Assembly: GCA_013141055.1 (NCBI GenBank) | Contig: JABFRS010000001.1 | Span: forward strand, 2,352,567-2,416,566 | Source: Cyclobacteriaceae bacterium | GTDB lineage: Bacteria > Bacteroidota > Bacteroidia > Cytophagales > Cyclobacteriaceae | Direction of reading: 5' to 3' | DNA length: 64,000 bases | Shown: piece by piece, positions 7,474-15,997 of the stretch | Position numbering within the stretch: position 1 is the stretch's first letter | Layout of the letters: each line of letters opens with the position of its first letter | Made by a program: the position numbers and the translations under genes | Notes under the pieces: model-generated | Told to the model about the DNA's origin: nothing | Database searches by the model: none | The model's input: the letters and a program-made list of their open reading frames with translations, nothing else

Positions 7474-10101
7474 ATGAAAAAGTTATTCCTCCTAGTTCTA
7501 CTTGGCTTCATCTTTCACTTCAGTAATGCCCAAACGGGACATTATTTCCTTTCTCATTGCAAACCTGGCAATGACAATATCAGCTACCTGAGCTTTGATA
7601 TACAACAGGATAATAATGGAATTCTATATTTCGCCAACCGATCCGGTGTTCTTCAATTCGATGGTCGCACATGGGTGGTTGTTCCTGTGGAGGGTGGTGT
7701 CTATTCATTAGCTGTAACACAGGCCGGTGAAGTATATGCTGCGGGTCCTTCCGGATTCGGCAGGATCGGGATGAATGATAAGAACCAGCTTAGCTATCAA
7801 TCATTCTCTGATTCGTTAACGAAAGCAAGAAACATATTCGCTTCCTACGCTCTGGGCAACTATGTATACTTTCTGAATGACGAATATCTTTTTCAATTTG
7901 ATGTTGTCACTTCCAAAACGCAAAAGCTTTTCTCTACAACACCAGCGCAAGGACTCTATACCGGATTATTTCAAATAGGATCACAACTTTATTTGAATAT
8001 TGAAAATGAAGGACTGAAGAAAATAAACAACAATGCTTTAGAGCCTTCTGACATCCCGCCACTCAGAGGAGCTCAACTTGTTTTTAGCAGACCCTCACCG
8101 GATGGTAAGACATATTTCATCGCAACTGACGACAGCAGATTCTTTATCTATAGTGAAGGAAAACCTATAAGCGAATTTAAGCCAAAGGATTTGCTTTACC
8201 TGTCAAGCAATGTAGTTGCAAACTGCGCATGGGTAACTGACAGGATGATTGCCATCGGCACGCTGCGGGGAGGAATTGTATTTGTTGATCCTCTCACGGG
8301 TGAAACACTTGAGATATCAAATTATTATGCGGGTCTTCCTGATAACGAAGTATTTGCTTTGCATACGGATCGCCATCAGGGTGTATGGGTGGCGCATGAT
8401 TATGGATTCACAAGAGTAGCGCCTTTCCTTCCATTCAGAACTTTCAATCATTATCCAGGACTGGATGGTAATTTATTATGTGTTCAATCTGTTTCAAATG
8501 GTCTTTATGTCGGAACCACACTCGGACTTTTCTTTCTGACAAAAGAGGATGTGTATGAAGATGAAGTGTTTTCTGAAACGGTTTCCTCTACATCGAAAAC
8601 GGTTGCTACATCAAAACAACCTCGCAAGAAATTTAAGATTGGACTCTTTAATAAACTTAGAAAGAAAAATGCTGACGATGTACCAGGCAAAAATGGAACG
8701 AATTCAAAAAAAGCCACTGTTCTAAAAACAAGAAGAGTCCTTAAAGGAACTGACTACGTCTACAAGCGCGTCGCGGGAATTTCGGGTAAAGTGGATCAAT
8801 TGGTTGTGGTTGGAAATAAACTATTGTCTGGCGGAGTGGGAGGGGTTTTTGAAATCTCAGGACTAACCTCAACGCCTGTCAGCCATGAACCAATGAGAAC
8901 GGTCTTTTATTCGAAGAACCTTCAGCAGCTTTTGGTTAGTACCTATAATGATGAGATCAAGGCATTCCAATCAAATGGAAAGACCTGGCAGCAAAAAGAA
9001 TTTCCGGATACATTGTCGATGTATGCAGATTACATGTTTGAAGATAATCTGCAGGATTTATGGATTTGTGGTCATGATCACGCAGTAAAGGTCGGAATAG
9101 AAGATGGTGAAATTCTGGATGCTGAATCAATACCGCTTCCCCATACTTCTGTCGATAAGACAGTAGGTCTTTCCTATGGACCTGATGTTTACCTTACACA
9201 GAATGGTGAATTTTTCAGATATGCGAGCTATAAAAACTCATTCATCAAGTATGACTCACTTCCTGGACCTAAAAAATATTTTGCTTCTGCCGGGTACTTC
9301 TGGTTTTATGATGGGCATCAATGGAGAACGTTGGATCCGAAACTTCAGGGTTCTATTAAGACAAAGTGGTTGGGCCTATTTCCGGACATCAGGTTCATGG
9401 CTCCTGCCGAACAGGGAAAGAGCTTGTGGGTGATTACAGCGTCTAATGAACTGTATAAATTTTCAAGCGATCAGAATCAGACCACAATCACTAATCCCCT
9501 TTTCCTGAAAGAGGTAAGAAGTCAACAGCTTAAGTTTTCGACGCAGCAAAAGCTGACAGTGGATGAAGGGGAGACCTCATTGACGTTTGAGTTTATACAA
9601 CCTGAATATGTTAGTCTGCAGGCAGTAGAGTATCGATATTGGGTTAAGGGTCTTCAGGCGGGATGGTCAGAATGGTCAACACTCAACAACATTGTCAATT
9701 TTCCATTCCTTCCTCCAGGAAATTACAATGTGTTAATTCAATCAAAAGATCTTTTTGATAAAATCACAGAGCTGAATACAATCGATTTTAACGTTGAGCC
9801 TCCTTACTGGAAGCGACCATGGTTTTATGCTGTAGAGTTTTTCGTGTTTGGATTTCTTGTTTTGTTATCCAGAGGACTTACAGCATCGAATGCAAAGTAT
9901 CGATACCTCAGCAGCTTTTTGTCAGCGCTGACAGTTATTATGCTCATTCAGTTTATTCAAACAATAGCATCATCCAATATTACATTTAAGAGTACTCCCG
10001 TTGTTGAGTTCTTTATTCAGGTGTTAATTGCATTGTTGGTGCTTCCGGTGGAGCAATTCCTGAGAAGACGTGTTGTTAAGGTTTCAGGGAAAATAGAGTA
10101 A
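7474..10101 (+). CDS. Secreted beta-propeller / Y_Y_Y-domain membrane protein lacking a kinase
   Basis: The 875-residue product has a signal peptide (MKKLFLLVLLGFIFHFSNA), a long region of propeller-like repeats (GGVYSLAVTQAGEVYAAGPS; GVWVAHDYGFTRV), a Y_Y_Y sandwich domain at about 705-770 (VEYRYWVKGLQAGWSEWSTL), and then about three membrane helices. This is the sensor half of a Bacteroidota hybrid two-component or one-component regulator, but the protein stops after the membrane helices with no histidine kinase, LytTR or other output domain. A basic, Lys-rich stretch (residues ~365-430) interrupts the propeller. The sensed ligand is unknown. Possibly it signals through a partner protein inside the membrane. 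Confidence 0.75.
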   Translation: MKKLFLLVLLGFIFHFSNAQTGHYFLSHCKPGNDNISYLSFDIQQDNNGILYFANRSGVLQFDGRTWVVVPVEGGVYSLAVTQAGEVYAAGPSGFGRIGMNDKNQLSYQSFSDSLTKARNIFASYALGNYVYFLNDEYLFQFDVVTSKTQKLFSTTPAQGLYTGLFQIGSQLYLNIENEGLKKINNNALEPSDIPPLRGAQLVFSRPSPDGKTYFIATDDSRFFIYSEGKPISEFKPKDLLYLSSNVVANCAWVTDRMIAIGTLRGGIVFVDPLTGETLEISNYYAGLPDNEVFALHTDRHQGVWVAHDYGFTRVAPFLPFRTFNHYPGLDGNLLCVQSVSNGLYVGTTLGLFFLTKEDVYEDEVFSETVSSTSKTVATSKQPRKKFKIGLFNKLRKKNADDVPGKNGTNSKKATVLKTRRVLKGTDYVYKRVAGISGKVDQLVVVGNKLLSGGVGGVFEISGLTSTPVSHEPMRTVFYSKNLQQLLVSTYNDEIKAFQSNGKTWQQKEFPDTLSMYADYMFEDNLQDLWICGHDHAVKVGIEDGEILDAESIPLPHTSVDKTVGLSYGPDVYLTQNGEFFRYASYKNSFIKYDSLPGPKKYFASAGYFWFYDGHQWRTLDPKLQGSIKTKWLGLFPDIRFMAPAEQGKSLWVITASNELYKFSSDQNQTTITNPLFLKEVRSQQLKFSTQQKLTVDEGETSLTFEFIQPEYVSLQAVEYRYWVKGLQAGWSEWSTLNNIVNFPFLPPGNYNVLIQSKDLFDKITELNTIDFNVEPPYWKRPWFYAVEFFVFGFLVLLSRGLTASNAKYRYLSSFLSALTVIMLIQFIQTIASSNITFKSTPVVEFFIQVLIALLVLPVEQFLRRRVVKVSGKIE

Positions 10102-10169
10102 TGTGATTTGTTATAAAGTAGAAAAGAGTTGATAAAACAAAGTTCTAACTGAATTTAAAACAAAGCCTT

Positions 10170-10682
10170 ATGTTTTTAAATCTTGAAACAATACCGCCGT
10201 TTTATAAGGGCTACATCAAATTGGTTGAACAACCTGATGTACTACAGGCTCTTCGTATCTCAGGATACAGGATCATGGAGTTAATACACTCAATTCCTGA
10301 CGCAAAAAGTGATTTCCGTTATGAAGAAGGTAAATGGTCCATTCGTGAAGTATTATGTCATATGATGGACGCTGAAAGGATTTTCGCCTATCGGGCTCTT
10401 CGCTTTGCGCGAAATGATAAAACACCTCTCGCGGGATTTGATGAACAGGAATATGCTCATCATCTCAATGCAACCAGCCGTAGTTTAAGGCAGATTGGAG
10501 ATCAGATGCAGCATCTTAGAAGCTCTTCAGTTGATCTATTTGAAAGTTTCAGTGAGGAAATGTTGACTAGAAAGGGAACTGCCAACGGAAGTGAGCTTAC
10601 CACGATTGCACTCGGCTTCATCATCGCCGGTCATGAAATACATCACTGCAAAATCCTGAAGGAGCGCTACCTTAGCGCATGA
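10170..10682 (+). CDS. DinB-like four-helix metal-binding protein
   Basis: The 170-residue product fits the DinB/YfiT-like superfamily, a four-helix bundle with a three-His metal site. Visible features are KWSIREVLCHMMDAERIFAYRALRFARND, where His and the following helix are typical, and the C-terminal GHEIHHCKILKERYL, which would supply the other His ligands. Members are often thiol-dependent transferases or hydrolases; the substrate here is unknown. Its stop overlaps the start of the PBP4-type gene by 4 nt (ATGA), so the two genes are translationally coupled. Confidence 0.85.
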   Translation: MFLNLETIPPFYKGYIKLVEQPDVLQALRISGYRIMELIHSIPDAKSDFRYEEGKWSIREVLCHMMDAERIFAYRALRFARNDKTPLAGFDEQEYAHHLNATSRSLRQIGDQMQHLRSSSVDLFESFSEEMLTRKGTANGSELTTIALGFIIAGHEIHHCKILKERYLSA

Positions 10683-11971
10683 TGAGATTAAATCGTTGCT
10701 ATTGGATACTGATCGCGTTGGCCTCATCAGCCTGCTCATCTTCAGGCTATCTTACAAAGGCCATTCAAAAAACAGAAAAAGATCTTCATGACCATGTGGG
10801 TTTTGTTTTGTTTGATCCCTCAACTCAAAAAACAATTTGCGATTACCAGGGAGATCAATATTTTACTCCTGCCTCAAACACAAAGATCTTTACACTATAT
10901 GCTTCCCTGAAAATATTAGGCGATTCTATTCCTGCTCTGAAATATTCTCAGCGGAATGATTCAATAATATTTTGGGGAACAGGTGATCCTGGATTCCTAT
11001 ATGAAAACACTTTTCATGAAGACCGTGTATATAACTTCTTGAAAAACAATACCTCAAAAATATTTTTCTCTTCATCTAATTTTCAGACGACTCATTTTGG
11101 AGCGGGCTGGGCATGGGATGATTACAATGATGCATATCAGGTCGAACGGACACCCTTTCCGATTTATGGAAATTATGCTTCCGTGAAGAAAAGTATAAAA
11201 AGCTTTACAGCATCACCAGATGTTTTTCAATATTCTATTATGGAACCATCCGTAAAGGAAAGGGGAGTTATGAAGAGAAGCATTTCAGAAAATAAGCTCA
11301 CCTACATTCCAGGAAAGACGGATCGTCCTCGACAATGGAAAATTCCTTTTCACTATAGTGACGAACTTCTTACAAAGTTATTGACAGACACTCTTAAGAA
11401 GGAAGTAAGCCTCATCAACGTAAACCCGACATCAGATGTAAGAACCATTTATTCATCCACTCCTCCAGACAGCTTGTATAAAGTGCTGATGCAGGAGAGT
11501 GATAATTTTATAGCGGAGCAGCTTCTTTTGATTTGCTCTGGTGTTGTGAGTGACACTTTGAAAACGGAAATCGCTATTAAATATGTAAAAAAGAATTATC
11601 TCACAGATCTTCCGGATGAACCAATCTGGGTAGACGGTTCAGGTTTATCGCGCTATAATTTATTTACACCGCGTTCCGTTATACGCTTATGGGAAAAGAT
11701 ATATGCAATAGTGCCCAGGGAAAGACTGTTTCATATCCTGGCTATTGGTGGTGAAAGGGGTACGATCAAAAACTATTACAAAGGTGAAAAGCCATTTATT
11801 TTCGGAAAAACGGGCACTTTAAGTAATAATCACATTCTTAGCGGATACCTCGTTACCAGGAAAGGCAAAACATTCATCTTTAGCTGGATGAATAATAACT
11901 TTACAGCTCCAACAGGAGAGGTTAGAAGCAAAATGGAGGAACTCTTGAAAAAAATCTATGAAAAATATTAA
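10679..11971 (+). CDS. D-alanyl-D-alanine carboxypeptidase/endopeptidase, PBP4 (S13) type, lipoprotein
   Basis: This 430-residue penicillin-binding protein of the DacB/PBP4 family trims or cleaves peptidoglycan cross-links in the periplasm. The three active-site motifs are visible: S66-N-T-K69 in TPASNTKIF, SDN in MQESDNFIAEQ, and KTG in FGKTGTLSNNH. The N-terminus carries a lipobox (ALASSAC), so it is likely anchored to a membrane. It overlaps the DinB-like gene upstream by 4 nt and the GH3 gene downstream by 14 nt, which suggests one operon for cell-wall turnover. Confidence 0.93.
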   Translation: MMRLNRCYWILIALASSACSSSGYLTKAIQKTEKDLHDHVGFVLFDPSTQKTICDYQGDQYFTPASNTKIFTLYASLKILGDSIPALKYSQRNDSIIFWGTGDPGFLYENTFHEDRVYNFLKNNTSKIFFSSSNFQTTHFGAGWAWDDYNDAYQVERTPFPIYGNYASVKKSIKSFTASPDVFQYSIMEPSVKERGVMKRSISENKLTYIPGKTDRPRQWKIPFHYSDELLTKLLTDTLKKEVSLINVNPTSDVRTIYSSTPPDSLYKVLMQESDNFIAEQLLLICSGVVSDTLKTEIAIKYVKKNYLTDLPDEPIWVDGSGLSRYNLFTPRSVIRLWEKIYAIVPRERLFHILAIGGERGTIKNYYKGEKPFIFGKTGTLSNNHILSGYLVTRKGKTFIFSWMNNNFTAPTGEVRSKMEELLKKIYEKY

Positions 11972-13214
11972 GCACGTAATCATTTTTTTGTTGTTCGCCG
12001 GTTCTCTGCAAGCGCAGAATAAAGACATGATGGATGTTAAGATCGGTCAGATGCTTTTGATTGGATTTCCGAAAGCAGAAGTTGACGCTAAAGTTCTGGA
12101 AGACATCAAGTCTGGAAAGGTGGGGACCATCATCATCTTTGAAAAGAATATTCCAAAAGGACCTTCTTCATTTGCAGCATTAAAAAAAATTATCTGGACA
12201 TATCAAAAAGCCGCACCTATTCCTCTTCTGATTTCAATTGATCAGGAAGGTGGCAAGGTAAATCGCCTGAAGGAAAAGTATGGATTCACAAAATCACTCA
12301 CAGCCCAGGATATGGGTAAGGCAAAGACACTGGATTCGGTTCGCTTTTATTCAGAAGCAACGGCAGCCACTCTTGCTGGACTTGGCATCAATGTAAATTT
12401 TGCTCCAGTAGTTGATGTGGCAGTAAATCCAGCGAATCCAGTAATTGTTAAATCAGGAAGATCGTTTTCCGCCAGTCCTGATTCAGTTGCCCTATATGCC
12501 GAAGAATTTATTAAACCTCATAGAAAATTTGGAGTTAACACTGTGCTGAAACATTTTCCAGGTCACGGTAGCTCAATGGAAGACACTCACTTCGGCGTTG
12601 CAGATGTAACAAAAAGCTGGACTGCATCGGAATTAATTCCATATCAAAAATTGATAAATGCAGGTATTGTGGACGCTGTCATGACTGCTCATATTGTTAA
12701 TAAGCAATTAGATCCAAAAGGTTATCCTGGAACATTATCCTCAAGAATCATTGATAGCCTTTTGCGTAAGCAATTACATTATGAAGGCGTTGTTTTTTCT
12801 GATGACATGCAGATGCAAGCTATTACTAAGCAATATGGATTGGAAGAGTCTATTAAGCTGGCGATCAACGCGGGCGTAGATATTCTATGCTTTGCCAATA
12901 ACGTTCCGGGCAGTGAAGATCGCACTGTGAGTGTGGTGCATGCCATCATTCGTAAATTGGTGGATAGCGGACAAATAAAGCCTGAGAGAATTGATGAATC
13001 ATTTAATCGGATATTAAAACTAAAATCAAAGATCGGCTCCAGCCCTGAAGAGTTTTTGCGCAGAGAACTGGATGCTACACGACTGGAACTTGTAAACCTG
13101 AAAAAGGCTCCCGAGATAAAACAGGAAACAAAAATAAAGACTGAGGAAGGGAAGCCTGTCGTTGAACCGCAGGAAGAAGATTCAAAGAGCAAGAAGAAAA
13201 AGAAGAGATCTTAA
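11958..13214 (+). CDS. Glycoside hydrolase family 3, beta-N-acetylhexosaminidase (NagZ-like)
   Basis: The 418-residue product has a signal peptide (MKNIKHVIIFLLFAGSLQAQ) and the GH3 N-acetylglucosaminidase signature LKHFPGHGSSMEDTH at about residue 195-210, which carries the catalytic His/Asp pair of NagZ-type enzymes, plus the nucleophile region VVFSDDMQMQAI. NagZ cuts GlcNAc from muropeptides. Here the signal peptide suggests periplasmic rather than cytoplasmic action, and the coupling with a PBP4-type gene supports a wall role. The C-terminus is a charged tail ending KSKKKKKRS, not part of the catalytic fold. Confidence 0.9.
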   Translation: MKNIKHVIIFLLFAGSLQAQNKDMMDVKIGQMLLIGFPKAEVDAKVLEDIKSGKVGTIIIFEKNIPKGPSSFAALKKIIWTYQKAAPIPLLISIDQEGGKVNRLKEKYGFTKSLTAQDMGKAKTLDSVRFYSEATAATLAGLGINVNFAPVVDVAVNPANPVIVKSGRSFSASPDSVALYAEEFIKPHRKFGVNTVLKHFPGHGSSMEDTHFGVADVTKSWTASELIPYQKLINAGIVDAVMTAHIVNKQLDPKGYPGTLSSRIIDSLLRKQLHYEGVVFSDDMQMQAITKQYGLEESIKLAINAGVDILCFANNVPGSEDRTVSVVHAIIRKLVDSGQIKPERIDESFNRILKLKSKIGSSPEEFLRRELDATRLELVNLKKAPEIKQETKIKTEEGKPVVEPQEEDSKSKKKKKRS

Positions 13215-13226
13215 TCCATTTTTATC

Positions 13227-13424
13227 ATGAATGAACAGGAGATTCATGCTTTTAATGCTTCTGCAGTAAAAAGAGCAAGAAAAATGGCGGTGACTTTTGG
13301 AGTGCTCACGATCTTTTGGTTGATCTCAATGGTCTATGGATTTGTGCAAAGAGAAGTCAGGATAGAGGCTCAAAAAGAACTGGAAATGGCAAAGGCGCAA
13401 TTATTAAAGTGTGAATCAAAATAA
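13227..13424 (+). CDS. Small single-pass membrane protein
   Basis: The 65-residue product has a short charged start, one membrane helix (VLTIFWLISMVYGFV, residues ~25-41) and a charged helical tail with Glu, Lys and Gln heptads (REVRIEAQKELEMAKAQLL). I do not recognise a family. It starts 12 nt after the GH3 gene and ends 12 nt before hutG, so it probably lies inside one transcript. The tail may form a coiled coil. Confidence 0.65.
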   Translation: MNEQEIHAFNASAVKRARKMAVTFGVLTIFWLISMVYGFVQREVRIEAQKELEMAKAQLLKCESK

Positions 13425-13436
13425 TTCATTGACTAG

Positions 13437-14237
13437 ATGAACTTACCCTTCAGAATCATCTCACCTAAAAATTCTGAAATTCCAATATTTGTCAGCGTTC
13501 CACACTGCGGCACCGCTTTCCCTGAAGAACTGATTGAGCAATACAAGCCGGAACTGGTATTATCGCCAGATGATACGGATTGGTTTGTTGACATCTTGTA
13601 TGACTTTGTAAGTGAAATGGGCATTGGAATGATCGCAGCTCATTACAGCCGATGGGTGATTGATCTTAATCGTGATCCCCAAAGCAAGCCCCTTTATAAC
13701 GATGGCAGAATTATCACAGCACTTTGTCCCACCACTACTTTTTTGGGAGAGTCGATTTATCTCGATGAAAGAAATGAAATCGCTCAAGAGGAAATTGAGC
13801 GCAGAGTAAAATTATATTACGACCCTTATCATAATAAAATACAGGAATCACTTGATGCTTTAAGGAAGAAGCACGGGAAAGTCTTGTTGTGGGATTGCCA
13901 TTCGATCAGGCAAGTTGTTCCCACCATTCAAAAAGATAAGTTTCCGGATTTGATCCTCGGTGATGCTGACGGAATGTCTGCTGACCACACGCTAATCAAT
14001 TCAACTCTTAGTGTACTAGGATCTTCAGAATATGTTCTGAGTCATAATCATCCTTTTAAAGGTGGCTACATAACGCGTCGATTCGGTCGTCCCGCAGAGA
14101 AGCAACATGCACTTCAGCTGGAGATGACTAAAGTAAATTACATGGATGATTCAGAAAAGAGATATGACAAGGCGAGAAGTGATAAAATGCGAAACCTTCT
14201 TCGTAAGAACTTTGAAAAACTCATTACTCAGCTATGA
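13437..14237 (+). CDS. hutG: N-formylglutamate amidohydrolase
   Basis: This 266-residue enzyme hydrolyses N-formyl-L-glutamate to glutamate and formate, the last step of the formimino branch of histidine breakdown. Family features are the N-terminal VSVPHCGTAFPEEL (metal-binding His), SRWVIDLNRDP, LLWDCHSIRQ and the late NHPFKGGYITRRFG. It overlaps hutF by 4 nt (ATGA), and hutF makes its substrate. The functional pairing makes the call stronger than sequence alone. Confidence 0.92.
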   Translation: MNLPFRIISPKNSEIPIFVSVPHCGTAFPEELIEQYKPELVLSPDDTDWFVDILYDFVSEMGIGMIAAHYSRWVIDLNRDPQSKPLYNDGRIITALCPTTTFLGESIYLDERNEIAQEEIERRVKLYYDPYHNKIQESLDALRKKHGKVLLWDCHSIRQVVPTIQKDKFPDLILGDADGMSADHTLINSTLSVLGSSEYVLSHNHPFKGGYITRRFGRPAEKQHALQLEMTKVNYMDDSEKRYDKARSDKMRNLLRKNFEKLITQL

Positions 14238-15616
14238 TCGAGACTCCGGACCTGCATTTTTTTCGATTTGATGCTTTACTGCAACAGGAGGACTGGCTTA
14301 CCCCTGCTTATATCGGTGTTGATAAAAAGGGTTTGATTCAATACCTATCCAATAAACCACATCCGCAGGGATCAGCAGTAGAAGCTGTTCGTGGATTTGT
14401 GCTCCCGGGATTTCAAAATTCACATTCGCATGCATTTCAGTATGCTATGGCAGGACTTGCAGAGAATCACTCATCAACAACTGACGATGATTTCTGGTCC
14501 TGGCGTGAGCAGATGTATAAATTTGCTTTATCAGTAGAGCCTGAAGAAGCTGAAGCGATTGCCACGATGCTCTATTCTGAAATGCTTCGGCATGGCTATA
14601 CTCATGTTGCTGAGTTTCATTATCTCCACCATGACAAGGATGGTAAGCCTTATGTGAATCTTGCTGAAATGGGTGAGAGAATGATTGCAGCCGCAAAAAC
14701 TGCCGGAATAAAAATTACACTCGTACCCGTCTTTTACCAGAAAGGTGGATTTGGTATCGATCCACAACCTCGTCAAAAGAGATTTATATCAGGAACCGTT
14801 GATGAGTATTTTAAGTTGTTGGATGAATCCAAATCTGTAATTAAAAATTATGAGGATGCAAAACTTGGATTCAGCGTGCATTCATTGAGAGCGGTTGATT
14901 TAAAAGACATTAAGACAACGTTTCAACAAGGACCAAAAGAATTGCCTTTCCATATTCATGTTGCTGAGCAGAAGAAGGAAATAGAAGACTGTGTTTCATT
15001 TAGCGGAAAGCGCCCCATGCAGTGGCTTCTTGAAAATCTTGAAGTGACAGAACGTTTTCATCTTATTCACTCCACCCATCTCGACGATCAGGAGTTAAAA
15101 AATCTGGCCGCATCAAAAGCAAATGTTGTGCTTTGTCCTTCAACGGAAGGCAATCTCGGAGATGGGATTTTCAGAATGCGTGAGTATTATCAGTTGGGAG
15201 GTCATTGGTCCATTGGAACAGACAGTCACATTGGATTGAATCCCTTTGAGGAATTCAGAATGATTGACTATCGCCAGCGACTGGTGACTAACAGAAGAAA
15301 TATTTTTGATGATGCGGGGAAGTATTTGATCAAAGAATCCCTTTCATCTGGAAGAAGAGCGATGGGAATCAGTACAAAAGAGCATTTTGAAATTGGAAAA
15401 CCCTTTGATGCGGTGGTAATTGATGCACATTCTCCTCTTTTAGCAAGTGCTTCTCTGGAAAATATTCTTCCCTCCATCGTATACACGGGTGACGCAAGCA
15501 TTAATCTTGGAACTATTGTCAATGGTCAGTGGATCATCCGTCAGCAACACCATAGATATCAGGAATCAATTCACCAGCGTTTCGCTAAAGCATTAAAAAA
15601 CCTTAAAGGAAGGTGA
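14234..15616 (+). CDS. hutF: Formimidoylglutamate deiminase
   Basis: HutF converts N-formimidoyl-L-glutamate to N-formyl-L-glutamate plus ammonia. The 460-residue amidohydrolase has the metal-binding PGFQNSHSHAFQYAMAG near residue 60, HIHVAEQKKEIEDC (metal His and substrate Glu), a conserved LIHSTHLDDQEL, and WSIGTDSHIGLNPFEE carrying the catalytic Asp. The SHAFQ pattern separates HutF from other amidohydrolases. It is coupled to hutG. The upstream genes hutH, hutU and hutI are not in the window, so they must be elsewhere if the pathway is complete. Confidence 0.93.
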   Translation: MIETPDLHFFRFDALLQQEDWLTPAYIGVDKKGLIQYLSNKPHPQGSAVEAVRGFVLPGFQNSHSHAFQYAMAGLAENHSSTTDDDFWSWREQMYKFALSVEPEEAEAIATMLYSEMLRHGYTHVAEFHYLHHDKDGKPYVNLAEMGERMIAAAKTAGIKITLVPVFYQKGGFGIDPQPRQKRFISGTVDEYFKLLDESKSVIKNYEDAKLGFSVHSLRAVDLKDIKTTFQQGPKELPFHIHVAEQKKEIEDCVSFSGKRPMQWLLENLEVTERFHLIHSTHLDDQELKNLAASKANVVLCPSTEGNLGDGIFRMREYYQLGGHWSIGTDSHIGLNPFEEFRMIDYRQRLVTNRRNIFDDAGKYLIKESLSSGRRAMGISTKEHFEIGKPFDAVVIDAHSPLLASASLENILPSIVYTGDASINLGTIVNGQWIIRQQHHRYQESIHQRFAKALKNLKGR

Positions 15617-15742
15617 TTCTCTTAGTTGAGTTGTCGTTTGACAAAGTCGATCTGTCGATATCATCTGCACCTTATCGTTTAAACATCATTTCTTGATTCA
15701 CCTTGATTCCAACCATTGTATAAATGGGAAGAATCAAGCATC

Positions 15743-15994
15743 ATGAAATATATCATTGCTCTTTTAGCATCATTCTTTTTGTTCGCGTGTGGTGAATGTG
15801 AAAATTCCAAGTACTATCAGGTGAAATCAAAAGATCCGATAAATGAATCATCAACGATGAGTCATTATGAAGTGATAGGAATAGGCTCCTGTGCAAGCTG
15901 GCAAAACAGGCAGGTCGTGCAATTCAATGACTCCACCAGCAAATTCAATGTGAGTCAGATCGTTAGCCGGGCCGTTATTAACAAGTACGAGTAA
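15743..15994 (+). CDS. Small putative lipoprotein
   Basis: The 83-residue product has a lipoprotein signal (MKYIIALLASFFLFACGE; Cys16) and a short polar body containing four further Cys or Ser-rich positions (ECENSKYYQV, GIGSCASWQNRQVV). An in-frame ATG at 15716 would put nine polar residues before the signal, so 15743 is preferred. It ends 3 nt before the convergent M28 peptidase gene. I do not recognise a family. Confidence 0.65.
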   Translation: MKYIIALLASFFLFACGECENSKYYQVKSKDPINESSTMSHYEVIGIGSCASWQNRQVVQFNDSTSKFNVSQIVSRAVINKYE

Positions 15995-15997
15995 AAA

